This document shows, piece after piece, positions 33,412-43,903 of a DNA stretch of 64,000 nucleotides. The notes below the pieces were generated by a model. It did no database searches, had not been told where the DNA came from, and saw only the letters and a program-made list of their open reading frames with translations. The stretch comes from Bauldia sp. (GTDB lineage Bacteria; Pseudomonadota; Alphaproteobacteria; Rhizobiales; Kaistiaceae). The DNA lies in NCBI GenBank assembly GCA_037200845.1, contig JBBCGQ010000001.1, positions 1,116,001-1,180,000 on the forward strand, in the 5' to 3' direction. A program made the translations under genes and the position numbers. Each line of letters opens with the position of its first letter. The stretch's first letter is position 1.

Positions 33412-33999
33412 TTACTTGGTCTGGTCGACACCCGGCATCGGCAGCGCGCCGGCGGTGAACTCGTCCGCCGTCACGACGCCGTCGCCATTCTTGTCGAGGC
33501 TGGCGAAGTTGCGCGGCTGCGGCGGCGTCGCGTCGTCGCCCGGCTGGGCGGCGTCGTTCTGGCCGAGCTGGTCCCGCGGACCGCCCTGCTGGTCGCCGGG
33601 CAGGGCGCCCTGGCGCTGGCCGTCGGGTCCGGGGCGATGGAAGCCCGGACGCGGGAAGCCGGGGTGGAATATGCCCGGACCGCGCACGCCCGGCCGGCCG
33701 AAGCGCTGGCCGCCGTCACGCCCGCCGAAGTCGGCGGCGACCTTGCGGAATTCGTCCGGCGTCAGCTTGCCGTCCTTGTTGGCGTCGAGTGCGCCGAAGA
33801 TCGCCTTCTGCAGCGCCGCGGCTTCGGTCGCGTCGATGGCGCCGTCGCCGTTGGTGTCGATCAGGTTGAACATGATCTGCGCGCGCAGCGGCGCCGGGCG
33901 CGACTGCGGCGCGGCATCGCCGGGGGCCGCGATCGCCGGAAGCGAGGCAGCGCTCGCTGCAAAAGCGGCCGCGGCCGCGAACAAAAGCTTGGGGGACAT
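33412..33999 (-). CDS. Exported EF-hand calcium-binding-type protein
   Basis: A 195-residue protein with a signal peptide (MSPKLLFAAAAAFAASAASLPAIAA). Three EF-hand loops are seen: DTNGDGAIDATE (near residue 48), DANKDGKLTPDE (near 72) and DKNGDGVVTADE (near 170). Between the second and third is a Gly/Pro/Arg/Gln-rich linker of about 75 residues. It heads an apparent four-gene unit with the sigma factor, anti-sigma factor and metal-sensor-like protein. Calcium (or another divalent cation) binding in the periplasm is likely; a sensing role is an inference. Confidence 0.85.
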   Translation of the reverse strand: MSPKLLFAAAAAFAASAASLPAIAAPGDAAPQSRPAPLRAQIMFNLIDTNGDGAIDATEAAALQKAIFGALDANKDGKLTPDEFRKVAADFGGRDGGQRFGRPGVRGPGIFHPGFPRPGFHRPGPDGQRQGALPGDQQGGPRDQLGQNDAAQPGDDATPPQPRNFASLDKNGDGVVTADEFTAGALPMPGVDQTK

Positions 34000-34106
34000 G
34001 GGGTTCTGCTTCCTTGGGGCGTTGGGGACCGGTAATCGGCCCCTCTTCACTCATGTTCACGCCCGAAGATGGCAATCCCCTACGCCAAACCAACCTTAAT
34101 TAATCT

Positions 34107-35918
34107 TCATCCGCCGCCCGGCGCCGCCGGCGTTTCCGGGGCAGGGCGCAGCGATGCCCGCGCGATCGCCGGCTGCCGCCACGTGCCGGCGATGGAGAGC
34201 GGGATCGTCTCGGTCGCGTTGGTCAGCGTCGCCCGCGCTTCGGTCGCGCCGGAAAGCAGCGAGCCTTGCCCGGAGAGCGCCAGGCGGAAATCGTCGCCCT
34301 CCATGAACAGGTTGCTCGTGCTGAGCGCGCCGCTCGCCACCGCGAAGTCGGCGTCGACCTGACGAAAGCGCGTCTCGCCGCGCCCCGCCACGATCGGCCC
34401 GGCAAACGGATTGTCGAGCTGGTCCGCCACCGCGGCGAGATCGACGCCGGAAAGCTTGCCTTCGCCGATCGCGAGCCGACCTTTGCCGGCGACGCTGTTG
34501 ACAAATTCGCCCCAGCCGCGCCCGGACGCGTTGAGGTCGAGCGCCCCGGTGACGTTGCCGTCGAGCGCCGTGACGCCGGCTAGATTGGCGAGCGCCGGCG
34601 TCGCCGGCACGCCTTTGATGTCGAGATGCGCGTCGGCCGACAGCACGCCGCCGGCGCTCGCCATCCTGAGATGAGCGCCGATCTGCCCGGCGTAGAAATT
34701 CGCGCCCTGCAACTGCGCATCGACATTGCCGTCCTTGATCGAGACCGTCGCCCACGTGTCGCCGATCTCGGTCGCCCCCATCGTCACCTGGCCCATCGTG
34801 AAGCTGACCTCGGCGTCCACCGCCTCGGCGAACGGCATTCGCGCCGGCGCGATCAGCCACGATCCCGTCGTCAGCAGGTCGGCGCGGATCGCCTCGGCGT
34901 ACGCGGAAAGGTCGAGCCGCTGCGTCGTCAGCCGCCCGGCGATCGCCGGGCGCACGCCGGCGAACGAAACGCCGAGCGAGCCCTCCGCGCTGTTGCCGTC
35001 GAGCTCCAGGCTGGCCGCGGTGAAATCGATGCTCGGCCCGGCGATCGCGACCGTGCCGCGCACCGAGGCGGCGCCCAGTATCGGCCCGGTCCCCATCGGC
35101 GTCCCCAGCCACTCGATGGTGCGCCGCATCGACGGCGTCGACACCGAGCCGTCGCCGTCGAGATGGATGGTGCCGTCGTTGTCGGTGGCGCGGCCTGAGA
35201 ACGACGCGCGCAGCGGCGTCGAGGCCAGCGCGAAGCGCGCTGCCGACGTGCCGCCGCGCATCAGTTGCAGCGGCGCCGCGATGAGCCCGGTGAACTCCAT
35301 CGGCTCGCCGCGCCACATCATCTTGCCGCGCCCGGATGCCGTCGCGCTGACGCTCGGCCAGTCGATGTCGAGATCCACCTCGGTCATCTGCTCGCGCGTG
35401 TCCGAGGCGAGGTTGTCGTAGAGCAGCGTGCCGTTGCTGACGATGAGATGCCCGACCTGCAGATCGAGGGCGATGGCCAGCGGATCGTTCGACCGCGGCG
35501 GCGTCGCCATCGCCCGCGCCGCGACGGCGCTGCCGGCAAGCGTCCAGTTCCGCCGCCCCTCGTTGTCGACGACCAGATGGATCACCGGATTGGTCAACTG
35601 GAACTCGTCGAACTCGACCCGTCCGAAGAGCAGCGGCAGCAGCCGCAGACGCGTATCGAGCCGCGGCGCCTGGATCACGGCGTCGTCGCCCATGCCGTCG
35701 GGGTTGGCGATTGCCAGCCCGTCGACCCCGATCGCGACATGCGGATAGATGGAGAGGGTTGTGGCGCCGGAGAGCGTGACCGTTCGCCCGGTCAGCGCCG
35801 CGATCCGCTCGGCCACCCGCTGCTTGAGGAACTCGGACGGGATGACGAACGGCGCCGCCGCCACGGCAATCGCCGCGACGGCAATGATCACCGCCAGGAT
35901 GATGGCAAGCCGCTTCAA
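34107..35918 (-). CDS. AsmA family protein
   Basis: A 603-residue inner-membrane-anchored periplasmic protein. One N-terminal helix ([24 protein letters not shown]) is followed by the AsmA signature around [30 protein letters not shown] (in parts). The C-terminal AsmA-2 region has [21 protein letters not shown]-like segments and [20 protein letters not shown]. AsmA-type proteins are bridge-like lipid-transport or outer-membrane-biogenesis factors. Single gene, divergent from the acetoacetyl-CoA synthetase gene. Confidence 0.9.
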   Translation of the reverse strand: MKRLAIILAVIIAVAAIAVAAAPFVIPSEFLKQRVAERIAALTGRTVTLSGATTLSIYPHVAIGVDGLAIANPDGMGDDAVIQAPRLDTRLRLLPLLFGRVEFDEFQLTNPVIHLVVDNEGRRNWTLAGSAVAARAMATPPRSNDPLAIALDLQVGHLIVSNGTLLYDNLASDTREQMTEVDLDIDWPSVSATASGRGKMMWRGEPMEFTGLIAAPLQLMRGGTSAARFALASTPLRASFSGRATDNDGTIHLDGDGSVSTPSMRRTIEWLGTPMGTGPILGAASVRGTVAIAGPSIDFTAASLELDGNSAEGSLGVSFAGVRPAIAGRLTTQRLDLSAYAEAIRADLLTTGSWLIAPARMPFAEAVDAEVSFTMGQVTMGATEIGDTWATVSIKDGNVDAQLQGANFYAGQIGAHLRMASAGGVLSADAHLDIKGVPATPALANLAGVTALDGNVTGALDLNASGRGWGEFVNSVAGKGRLAIGEGKLSGVDLAAVADQLDNPFAGPIVAGRGETRFRQVDADFAVASGALSTSNLFMEGDDFRLALSGQGSLLSGATEARATLTNATETIPLSIAGTWRQPAIARASLRPAPETPAAPGGG

Positions 35919-36033
35919 TCGGTCTCCCGTCTTTGCCCCGCCGCGACACTATCGGAGGCGGGGCGGCGGTGACAGGGACGCGCCGGGACGCTATTCGAAA
36001 AGAACGTGGAGAGACGAGGCCCCTGAAGACCCG

Positions 36034-37992
36034 ATGAGACCGGACGAACCCCTGTGGCGCCCCGCGCCCGCTGTCGTGGCGAAACTTCCGCTGACGGCGT
36101 TTGCCGCCGAGGCGGCGAAACGCGCCGGCCGCGCCTTGCCCGGCTATGCCGCCCTCCACGCCTGGTCGGTGGACGACCGGGCAGGGTTCTGGGACCTCGT
36201 CTGGGATTTCGCCGGCGTCATCGGCGACAAGGGCGAGCGCCGCCTAGTCGATGGCGACAAGATGCCCGGCGCGCAATTCTTCCCCGACGCCAAGCTGAAC
36301 TACGCCGAGAATTGCCTGCGCCGCCGCGACGAGAGCGAGGCGATCGTCTTCCGCGGCGAGGACGGCCTCACCCGCCGCCTGTCGTGGCGCCAGCTTCATG
36401 AGCAGGTGTCGCGCCTGCAGCAGTCGCTGGCCAACGCCGGCGTTGGCGCCGGCGACCGCGTCGCCGCCTACCTGCCCAACATCCCGGAAGCCATCGTCGC
36501 GATGCTGGCGACCGCCTCGCTCGGCGCCGTCTGGTCGTCGGCCTCGCCCGATTTCGGCGTCGATGGCGTCGTCGATCGCTTTGGCCAAATCCAGCCGAAA
36601 GTTTTCATCGCCGTCGATGGCTACCGCTATGCCGGCAAGGAGATCGACCTCGCCGACAAGGTCCGCGCCATCGTCCCGAGGTTAGGCGGCGTGACCCGCA
36701 CCATCGTCGTGCCGCTGCTCGGCCGCGCCGATGCGCTCGCCGCCGCGCTGCCCGAGGCGCTGACCTGGGAGAATGCGCTGGCGCCGTTCGCGCCGAAGCC
36801 CGTCGCCTTCACGCGCCTGCCGTTTGCGCATCCGCTGTTCATCCTGTTCTCGTCAGGCACCACCGGCATCCCGAAGTGCATCGTCCACTCCGCCGGCGGC
36901 ACGCTGCTCCAGCACCTCAAGGAGCACCGCCTGCATTCTTCGATCGGGGAAGGCGACCGCGTCTTCTATTTCACGACCCTCGGCTGGATGATGTGGAACT
37001 GGCTGGCGACGGCGCTGGCCTCCGGCGCCACCCTGATGCTCTACGACGGCTCGCCCTTCCACCCCGGCCCCGAGACGCTGTTCCAGTACGCCGCCGACGA
37101 GCAGTGCACCTTCTTCGGCACCTCGGCGAAATACATCGACGCGGTGAAGAAGGAGAACTACCGCCCGGCCGATCGCCACGACCTGGCGAAGCTGCGCACC
37201 ATCGCCTCGACCGGCTCGCCGCTCGCCGCCGAGAGTTTCGATTTCGTCTACGACGCCATCAAGCGCGACGTGCATCTCGCCTCGATCTCGGGCGGCACCG
37301 ACATCGTCTCCTGCTTCGTCCTCGGCGTCCCGACGCTGCCGGTGTGGCGCGGCGAGATCCAGGGTCCGGGTCTCGGCATGGCCATCGACGTCTACGACAG
37401 CGACGGCAGGCCGATCCACGGCGACAAGGGCGAGCTGGTCTGCACGCGGAGCTTCCCGTCGATGCCGGTGTCCTTCTGGAACGACGCCGACGGCGCCAAG
37501 TACCGCGCCGCCTACTTCGAACGCTTCCCCGGCATCTGGTGCCATGGCGACTTCGCCGAATGGACGTCGCACGGCGGCATCGTCATCCACGGCCGCTCCG
37601 ACGCGACGCTGAATCCCGGCGGCGTCCGCATCGGCACCGGCGAGATCTATCGCCAGGTCGAGCAGATTCCCGAGGTCGTCGAGGCGCTGGCCATCGGCCA
37701 GGATTTCGGCGGCGACGTGCGCATCGTGCTGTTCGTGCGTCTGGCGGCGGGCGCCATCCTCGACGCCGCGCTGCTCGGCAGGATCAAGACCAAGATCCGC
37801 ACCGGCGCCAGCCCGCGGCACGTGCCGGCCAAGGTCATCGCCGTCGCCGATATCCCGCGCACCAAGTCCGGCAAGATCGTCGAACTGGCGGTGCGCGAGG
37901 TCGTCCACGGCCGCCCGGTGAAGAACGTCGAGGCGCTCGCCAACCCCTCGGCGCTCGAGCATTTCCGCAACCTCACGGCGCTCGCCGATTAG
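36034..37992 (+). CDS. aacS: Acetoacetate-CoA ligase
   Basis: A 652-residue adenylate-forming enzyme that activates acetoacetate to acetoacetyl-CoA with ATP. It has the AMP-binding P-loop [29 protein letters not shown], the aryl/acyl motif WCHGDFAEW, the hinge [20 protein letters not shown] and the catalytic lysine in [10 protein letters not shown]. Length and N-terminus ([18 protein letters not shown]) match acetoacetyl-CoA synthetases rather than acetyl-CoA synthetase. It is used in poly-3-hydroxybutyrate and ketone-body turnover, which fits the two phasin genes a few kilobases away. The frame is open further upstream, but the ATG at 36034 matches family starts. Confidence 0.93.
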   Translation: MRPDEPLWRPAPAVVAKLPLTAFAAEAAKRAGRALPGYAALHAWSVDDRAGFWDLVWDFAGVIGDKGERRLVDGDKMPGAQFFPDAKLNYAENCLRRRDESEAIVFRGEDGLTRRLSWRQLHEQVSRLQQSLANAGVGAGDRVAAYLPNIPEAIVAMLATASLGAVWSSASPDFGVDGVVDRFGQIQPKVFIAVDGYRYAGKEIDLADKVRAIVPRLGGVTRTIVVPLLGRADALAAALPEALTWENALAPFAPKPVAFTRLPFAHPLFILFSSGTTGIPKCIVHSAGGTLLQHLKEHRLHSSIGEGDRVFYFTTLGWMMWNWLATALASGATLMLYDGSPFHPGPETLFQYAADEQCTFFGTSAKYIDAVKKENYRPADRHDLAKLRTIASTGSPLAAESFDFVYDAIKRDVHLASISGGTDIVSCFVLGVPTLPVWRGEIQGPGLGMAIDVYDSDGRPIHGDKGELVCTRSFPSMPVSFWNDADGAKYRAAYFERFPGIWCHGDFAEWTSHGGIVIHGRSDATLNPGGVRIGTGEIYRQVEQIPEVVEALAIGQDFGGDVRIVLFVRLAAGAILDAALLGRIKTKIRTGASPRHVPAKVIAVADIPRTKSGKIVELAVREVVHGRPVKNVEALANPSALEHFRNLTALAD

Positions 37993-38020
37993 TTACCCGG
38001 CCAAGTATTAATGGTAAACA

Positions 38021-38039
38021 GATGGTAAAGGCAACCGTA
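38021..38039. repeat. Phased direct repeat ATGGTAAA upstream of the TadG-like gene
   Basis: Two copies of ATGGTAAA at 38021-38028 and 38032-38039, 11 bases apart (one helical turn), lie in the AT-rich 200-base region before the TadG-like gene. Possible regulator-binding site; no matching regulator identified. Confidence 0.35.
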
Positions 38040-38193
38040 TAAACCAGGCCGTATTAGCCAATATTACAGATCATCTTAGAACAATTGCCGCGACGTTGTT
38101 ATTCTCCGCTTAACCCGGTTTGACGCGAGTTCGCATCAAACCTGCAGCATCGACGGCGCCAACTCTGGCGCGACTTTGCGGAGCGGCAGTCTC

Positions 38194-39750
38194 ATGGCGT
38201 TGTTCAACCGATTCCTGCGCGACCAGCGCGCCAACGTGGCGACGCTGTTCGCCGTCGCGATCATCCCGCTCATCGGCTCGGTCGGCATGGCCATCGACTA
38301 CAGCCGGTTTGCCCAGGAGCGTACCCGATTGGGCGACGCCCTCGACGCCGCCGTCCTCGCGGTGGGCAGCCAGCCCAAGATGAGCGACACCCAGGCCTTC
38401 GACACCGTCAACGGCTGGATCGCCGCGCACATGAAATCCGATCCCTACGTGCTCGATTCGGTGGTGCAGAACGGCGAGGGGGTCACCGGCAAGGCCCATG
38501 TCGACGTACCGATGACGCTGTCGCACGTCCTCGGCGTCGACCACCTGACCGCCGACGTTGTCAGTCAGGTGGAGCGCACGCTCGGCAAGGTCGAGCTGGT
38601 GATGGTGCTCGACAACACCGGCTCGATGGCCGGCACCAAGATCGCGACGCTGATCACCGCCGCCAACAAGCTGGTCGACTCGCTCTCCGCCGCCGCCAAG
38701 GACCCGGCCAGCCTGCGCATCGGCCTCGTGCCGTTCTCGCAGACCGTCAGCGTCGGCCCGACCTATCAGAACGCCCCGTGGCTCGACGCCGCCGGCAAGT
38801 CCGCTTCGGCGAAGAGCCTGTTCCTCGGCCAGACGGTCAACCGCTTCGATCTGTTCAAGAAGCTCGGCAAGACCTGGGGCGGCTGCGTCGAGACGCGCGC
38901 CATGCCCTACGAGGCGACCGAGACCTACGACACCGGGGTTCCCGACTCGCTCTACGTGCCGTACTTCGCGCCCGACGAGCCCGGCAACCGCGGCGTCGCG
39001 CCCTACAGCAATAGCTACATCAACGACACCGCCGTTGCCGCGATCGCCAAGTCGCTGAATGTCGCGATCCTCAAGAAAGACGAATGGAAGTACCAGCAGG
39101 GCGACGTCCTGAAATACGCCGCCGGCGGCGCGCAGCAGACCGGCAAGACCAGCTTCGGCTACCAGTACGGCCCGAACTCCGGCTGCGAGATCGCGCCGCT
39201 CCAGCGCCTGACCTCCGACACCGGCGCGGTCAAGAAGGCGATCAACGCCATGATCGCGCAGGGCAACACCGACATTCCCGCCGGCCTCGAGTGGGGCTGG
39301 AACGTGCTGTCGCCGACCGGTCCCTTCGCCGACGGCAAGCCCTACGGCGACGGCGAGTGGACCAAGGTCGTCGTGCTGATGACCGACGGCAACAACGAGA
39401 ACAACGAAGGCAACTCGAACGACCAGTCCTATTACTCGGGCGCCGGCTACATCTGGCAGGGCCGTATGGGCGTGACGGCGGCCGACAAGCCGACGCGCAC
39501 CAAGCTCCGCGACGACCGCCTCGCCGCGCTCTGCGCCAACATCAAGGGCGCCGGCAAGACCGACCCGCGAGACACGGACAACGTCACGATCTACACGATC
39601 CGCGTCGAGGTGAAGAACGGCTCGAGCCAGGTGCTGCAGAAGTGCGCCAGCGACGCGAAGAAGTTCTACGACGTCCAGAACGTCAACCAGCTCGTCTCGG
39701 TCTTCCAGGACATCGGCGGCTCGATCCAGAAGCTGCGCATCGCGATGTAG
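38194..39750 (+). CDS. TadG-like protein: TadE/TadG N-terminus with von Willebrand factor A domain
   Basis: A 518-residue membrane-anchored protein. Residues 10-45 (RDQRANVATLFAVAIIPLIGSVGMAIDYSRF) are the TadE/TadG pilin-like segment with one membrane helix. A VWA domain starts at about residue 138 with the MIDAS motif DNTGSM (DxSxS variant with T) and has a second metal-site region VVLMTDGNNENN. A long cysteine-containing insertion lies between. TadG-type proteins act in tight-adherence (Flp) pili assembly. No other tad genes are visible, so it could also be a stand-alone surface protein. The ATG at 38194 follows GGAGCGG. Confidence 0.88.
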   Translation: MALFNRFLRDQRANVATLFAVAIIPLIGSVGMAIDYSRFAQERTRLGDALDAAVLAVGSQPKMSDTQAFDTVNGWIAAHMKSDPYVLDSVVQNGEGVTGKAHVDVPMTLSHVLGVDHLTADVVSQVERTLGKVELVMVLDNTGSMAGTKIATLITAANKLVDSLSAAAKDPASLRIGLVPFSQTVSVGPTYQNAPWLDAAGKSASAKSLFLGQTVNRFDLFKKLGKTWGGCVETRAMPYEATETYDTGVPDSLYVPYFAPDEPGNRGVAPYSNSYINDTAVAAIAKSLNVAILKKDEWKYQQGDVLKYAAGGAQQTGKTSFGYQYGPNSGCEIAPLQRLTSDTGAVKKAINAMIAQGNTDIPAGLEWGWNVLSPTGPFADGKPYGDGEWTKVVVLMTDGNNENNEGNSNDQSYYSGAGYIWQGRMGVTAADKPTRTKLRDDRLAALCANIKGAGKTDPRDTDNVTIYTIRVEVKNGSSQVLQKCASDAKKFYDVQNVNQLVSVFQDIGGSIQKLRIAM

Positions 39751-39778
39751 GGGAGGGGCCACCTCCGCTCCGCTTGAG

Positions 39779-40157
39779 CCCTCCCCATGCGGCAGGGCCA
39801 AAACCGCAAAGCGGTTTTGGGGAGGGGTGCGCTTCAGCGCGGCTAGCCTCCCGGAAACGTGCGGAGGAGAAACACCCCTCCCCAAACGGCCTTCGGCCGT
39901 TTGACCCTCCCACAAGGGGAGGGTTCACTTCGTTGCACGAGCTGGACTCCGCTTGTTGAACCCTCCCCCTGTGGGAGGGTCAAAATCGCGAAGCGATTTT
40001 GGGGAGGGGTGTCTCTCCTCCCCACCAGCTGTCATCCTTCGGCGGCGCGAAGCGCCGACCGGAGGACCACTCTCGATGTTCACGTCTCGCTTTTGGCGGC
40101 GCACTAGCTGCGACCGGTCCTCCGGTCGAGGCCTTCAGCCTCGCCGAAGGATGACAG
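39779..40157. repeat. Cluster of three family A repeats and one family B repeat
   Basis: Family A copies at 39779-39829, 39874-39925 (reversed) and 39961-40012 are followed by the family B element at 40029-40157 (CTGTCATCC/GGATGACAG ends). They fill the 420-base convergent gap between the TadG-like gene and the kinase gene; there is no gene here. This is the densest repeat cluster of the window. Confidence 0.75.
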
Positions 40158-40170
40158 AGGAGGGGAGGCG

Positions 40171-43100
40171 CTACCCCGCCAGAACCCGCGTCGTCGGAAA
40201 CGTGATCCTGACCAGCGTCCCCTGATTGACCGCCGAGTCGATCGCGAATGTCGCCCGGTTCGCCTCGACCAGCGCCTTGGTCAGCGGCAGGCCCAGCCCG
40301 GTGCCATGATCGCGGTCCTCCTTCGCGGCCGACACCTGGCGGAACGGCTTCATCGCCGTCTCGATGTCCTTCTCGCTCATGCCGATGCCGGTGTCGCGCA
40401 CGCGCACCGTCACCTCGCCGGTCGCCTCCAGCGACGACGATACGATCACCTGACCGCCGGCGCGCGTGAACTTCACCGCGTTCGACATCACGTTGAGCAG
40501 GATCTGGCGGAACGAGCGCTGGTCGGCGACCACGTTCGGCACGTCGGCGCCGAGCGAGGTGCGGATGATGATGCGCTCGCGGTTCGCCTGCGGCTGCATC
40601 AGCGCGACGCATTCCTGGATCGCGGCGTTGACCGGCACCGACTCGAACGTCAGGTCGACCTTGCCCGCCTCGATCTTGGAAAGGTCGAGGAGGTCGTTGA
40701 TGAGGCTGAGCAGATGGTCGCCCGACACGTGGATGTCGTGCAGGTACGAGCGATAGCGCTCGTTACCGATCGGCCCGAACTTCTCGCCCATCATCACTTC
40801 CGAGAAGCCGATGATGGCGTTGAGCGGCGTGCGGATTTCGTGGCTGATCTTGGCGAGGAAATCCGATTTCTGCGCGTTGGCCGCTTCCGCCCCGCGCCGC
40901 GCCTGGATCAATTCCGCCTCGACGTTCTTCCAATGCGTCATGTCGCGGAGCACCGCCGCGAATTTGTCCGACCCGCCGATCCGCCCCATCGTCATGAACA
41001 GCGGGATCAGCCCGCCCGCCGGCACGCGGCCGATGACGTCGCGCCCGTCGTTGAGCACGCTGGCGACGCCGTTCTGCGCAAGCCCGTCGAGATAGTCGAG
41101 CGCCGCTTTCTGGCTTTCGTCGGCGATGAGGTCGGTGAAGTAGCGCCCGGCGTAGTCGCTGGCCTCGATGCCAAACAGCGCCTCCGCCGCGCGGTTGAGG
41201 CTCCCGATCCGCCCGTGTGCGTCGATGACGATGACGCCATCGGTGGCAGTGTCGAGGATCGCCGATAGTTCGTCCGCCCGCGCCTCGCTGCGCGCCAGCT
41301 CGAGCGTCAGCGCGTCCTCGTCCGGCGTCGCGCGCGCCGGCACGGTGCCGAGCGACAGCATCAGCGCCGTCGCGCCGCCCCACGTCACCGCGTGCAGCCA
41401 CGCCGTCACCGGCACCGTTGCCCCGTCGCGCCGCCGCGCCTTCAGCTTGCCGCCGGCCTCCGCGATGCTGCCGGCCATGCCGCTGCTGCCGGGAAAGATC
41501 GCGTCCGCGCCGCCCGCCGCGACGAACGCGTCGTACGAGTCGTAGCCGAGCAGGTCGAGCAGCGTCCGGTTGGCGAACAGCGTCTTGCGATCGCGGAACA
41601 CCGCGATGCCGACCGGCAGCTTGTCCAGCAGCCGCGTATCGATGTCGCTCGCCGGCGCCTTCTGGATTTCCTTGCGGGCAGGGGCCGCGGCCGCTGCTTC
41701 CTCCGCCGCCGCGATCTCCTCGGCATGGCGCACGCCGAGCGCCTCGGCGATCCGCCGGAACGCATCGCGCTCGGTCCCCGTCAGCCGCTCCACCGGCCCG
41801 CGCCCCGCCGCCGCGCCCGGCAGCCGCACGATGTTGGAGGCCGGCGCGGGCGGCGCCCGCTCGACGGCCGGCGCGCCGCGCGACCTCCGATGCACATGCC
41901 CGCGCTCGATGGAATGCTGTGCCGCCTCGTCCGGATCGTGCTGCGCCCGCGGGTGTTCCAGCTCGGCCGCGGCAGCGCGCGCGTCTTCAACAATCTCCGC
42001 CGGCGTCGCCGGCTCAACCGGGGCAGGGGCGGGCACCTGAACAGGCACCGCCAGCCCGGCCTTGTCGGCCCGTGTGTCCGGCGCCCGCTGATCCGGCCGT
42101 ATCGCCCCGAACCCGCGATACCCTTTGGCGGAGCGCGAGGCCGCCAGCGTCACCGCCACCGTCTCGCCGCCACCGGCCGGCCACGCCACGGTGCCGCTGA
42201 ACGGCGCCGCGGGCGCAAACCCGAAAGCCCGGGCGACGTCGCTCCACCGATGTCCGACGACAGCGCCGTTCTCCACGCCGACGACCGAGGCGAACTCCGG
42301 CGAAACAAACGTGAACCGCTCCTCCAGATCCGCCTCGAACACGAACTGCACCACGCGCGGGGCAACCACCGGAGCCTCCGGCTCCGCGGCCGGCGCCGTC
42401 GTCTCCGGCTCAACGGAAGTAACCGCAGTCGGCTCTGCCTCTCGCTCATCCCCGCGAAAGCGGGGACCCAGGTCGGAGGTATCCGCCGACGGCTCGGCCG
42501 CGACCTCATCTCGAGCGGCAACCGAAAAATCCTCCTCCGGAAACATCAGCTCCGCCGATGCCTCCGCCCCCGCGGCATCGGCCGGCGCCGCGGCCATAAC
42601 CTCCGCCGGAGCCGGCAACTCCGCCGCGACAACCGGAGCCATTCCGGCCCGCGCCGACTCCAGCGGCCCCGTGATGACGAGAAACAACGTCCGCCCATCG
42701 GCAACGAACCGCACCGCCCCCGTGTGGCGCGCCCCGCCGCGCACGTCGATGTCCCGCCGCGCAACTTCGCCGCCACGCGCCGCGTCGATCACCGCGTCGA
42801 GCGACAGCGCCTCGATCCCATCGGACCCGGCGACAACCTTCCGCTCCGCCGTCACCACCGCCGCAAGACAATCGTTCGCCGCGATCGCGTCGGCGAGCCG
42901 CTCCGCCCGCGCGCCGAGCGAGCCGCCCGCGCCGCCGCCCATCGCCACCGCCAGCACCGCCCGCGATCCGTCGGCGAGATTGAGCCGCCGGCACGCCGCG
43001 GCAATCGTCGCGACGCTGACGCCTTGCCCAAACCGCAGCATCTCGAGCCGCGCCGTGTCGCTGGGCAGCAGCCGCGACAGCCGCGCCATCTGCGCCGTCA

Positions 43101-43299
43101 GCGGATTGAGATCGGAGAACCGCACCTTGAGCGCATCGCCGATGCCGCGCGCCCCGATCAGCGCCGCGCCGGCGGCGTTGGCATAGAGCAGCTGCGTGCC
43201 GTCGGCGGCGAAGACGAACGCCGGCCGCGGATCGAGCAAAGTTTCGCCGACCGCGGGGAGGGCGGTGATGTCGAGATAGGATGTGGTCTTCCCGTCCAT
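40171..43299 (-). CDS. pdhS: PAS-domain sensor histidine kinase, PdhS-like (DivJ/PleC family)
   Basis: A kinase of 1042 residues. The N-terminal half has a degenerate PAS-like start (RPAFVFAADGTQLLYANAAGAAL) and long Ala/Pro/Glu-rich linkers. PAS domains follow at about residues 565-650 (LLDKLPVGIAVFRDRKTLFANRTLLDLLGY) and 695-800 (ILDTATDGVIVIDAHGRIGSLNRAAEALFG), read in parts. The catalytic core has His820 in KISHEIRTPLNAIIGFSEVM, then FGPIGNERYRSYLHDIH and G box HGTGLGLPLTKAL. This core is that of the PleC/DivJ/PdhS kinases that control cell-cycle asymmetry through DivK. A small palindromic repeat is inserted in frame near residue 280. There is no membrane helix, as in PdhS. Confidence 0.85.
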   Translation of the reverse strand: MDGKTTSYLDITALPAVGETLLDPRPAFVFAADGTQLLYANAAGAALIGARGIGDALKVRFSDLNPLTAQMARLSRLLPSDTARLEMLRFGQGVSVATIAAACRRLNLADGSRAVLAVAMGGGAGGSLGARAERLADAIAANDCLAAVVTAERKVVAGSDGIEALSLDAVIDAARGGEVARRDIDVRGGARHTGAVRFVADGRTLFLVITGPLESARAGMAPVVAAELPAPAEVMAAAPADAAGAEASAELMFPEEDFSVAARDEVAAEPSADTSDLGPRFRGDEREAEPTAVTSVEPETTAPAAEPEAPVVAPRVVQFVFEADLEERFTFVSPEFASVVGVENGAVVGHRWSDVARAFGFAPAAPFSGTVAWPAGGGETVAVTLAASRSAKGYRGFGAIRPDQRAPDTRADKAGLAVPVQVPAPAPVEPATPAEIVEDARAAAAELEHPRAQHDPDEAAQHSIERGHVHRRSRGAPAVERAPPAPASNIVRLPGAAAGRGPVERLTGTERDAFRRIAEALGVRHAEEIAAAEEAAAAAPARKEIQKAPASDIDTRLLDKLPVGIAVFRDRKTLFANRTLLDLLGYDSYDAFVAAGGADAIFPGSSGMAGSIAEAGGKLKARRRDGATVPVTAWLHAVTWGGATALMLSLGTVPARATPDEDALTLELARSEARADELSAILDTATDGVIVIDAHGRIGSLNRAAEALFGIEASDYAGRYFTDLIADESQKAALDYLDGLAQNGVASVLNDGRDVIGRVPAGGLIPLFMTMGRIGGSDKFAAVLRDMTHWKNVEAELIQARRGAEAANAQKSDFLAKISHEIRTPLNAIIGFSEVMMGEKFGPIGNERYRSYLHDIHVSGDHLLSLINDLLDLSKIEAGKVDLTFESVPVNAAIQECVALMQPQANRERIIIRTSLGADVPNVVADQRSFRQILLNVMSNAVKFTRAGGQVIVSSSLEATGEVTVRVRDTGIGMSEKDIETAMKPFRQVSAAKEDRDHGTGLGLPLTKALVEANRATFAIDSAVNQGTLVRITFPTTRVLAG
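42441..42482. repeat. Family C repeat unit inside the kinase coding sequence
   Basis: CTCATCCCCGCGAAAGCGGG continues with GACCCAGGTC, identical in type to intergenic family C copies. Read with the gene it encodes DLGPRFRGDER without breaking the frame, in a disordered linker of the kinase. Confidence 0.7.
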
Positions 43300-43509
43300 G
43301 CCCACGCCGTCCCAATATGTCCGTCTGTCCGCCTTCGCTTGACCGGCGAAGGCGGGGAACGGCGGCGGCCCCTCATCCCTGTCCCAAGAGATACAGTGTG
43401 CCCCCGGCCGGGTCCACGCGCCTGCCGCCAGCCATTTCCATGCACGGTTAACCGCCGAAGGGCTATGCTCCTGCGGGGGTTATCAGATCGTACAGGGAGG
43501 CCGACCGCC

Positions 43510-43887
43510 ATGCAGCCGACACGCTTCGAAATCCCCCAGCAAATGCGCGACCTTGCCGAGAAAACCGTCGAGCAGGCCCGCAGCGCCTTCGAGCAGGTGC
43601 TGGACGCGACCCAGAAGGCGGTCGCCCAGGCCGCCGACTCCCCGTTCACGCTGGGCGAAGGCGCCGCCGATCTCTCCCGCCAGTCGCTGGCCTATCTCGA
43701 GGAAAACATCGCCGCCTCCTTCGATCTCGCCCGGCGCCTGGCCCAGGCGCGGACGCTGGAAGAAGTCACGGCCCTCCAGCAGGAATTCGTCCAGCGCCAG
43801 ATGATGGCCGCCGCCGAACAGTCGAAGACGCTGGGCACAATGGCCAGCCGCGTGGCGACAGAGACAGTGAAGAAGCCAAGGAAGTAG
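43510..43887 (+). CDS. Phasin family protein
   Basis: A 125-residue alpha-helical protein with the Phasin_2-type core: FEIPQQMRDLAEKTVEQARSAFEQVLDATQKA, SRQSLAYLEENIAASFDLARRLAQA and VTALQQEFVQRQM, all amphipathic. Phasins coat polyhydroxyalkanoate granules. The ATG at 43510 follows GGGAGG. The long open frame running upstream from 41392 is an antisense artefact of the kinase gene. A second phasin gene lies 250 bases downstream. Confidence 0.9.
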   Translation: MQPTRFEIPQQMRDLAEKTVEQARSAFEQVLDATQKAVAQAADSPFTLGEGAADLSRQSLAYLEENIAASFDLARRLAQARTLEEVTALQQEFVQRQMMAAAEQSKTLGTMASRVATETVKKPRK

Positions 43888-43903
43888 CACCGGCGTCACC
43901 CTC

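Noticed and set aside
41392-43509. Long plus-strand frame upstream of the first phasin
   Set aside because: It is antisense to the PdhS-like kinase and extremely His/Arg/Pro-rich. The phasin starts at its own ATG with a good ribosome site.
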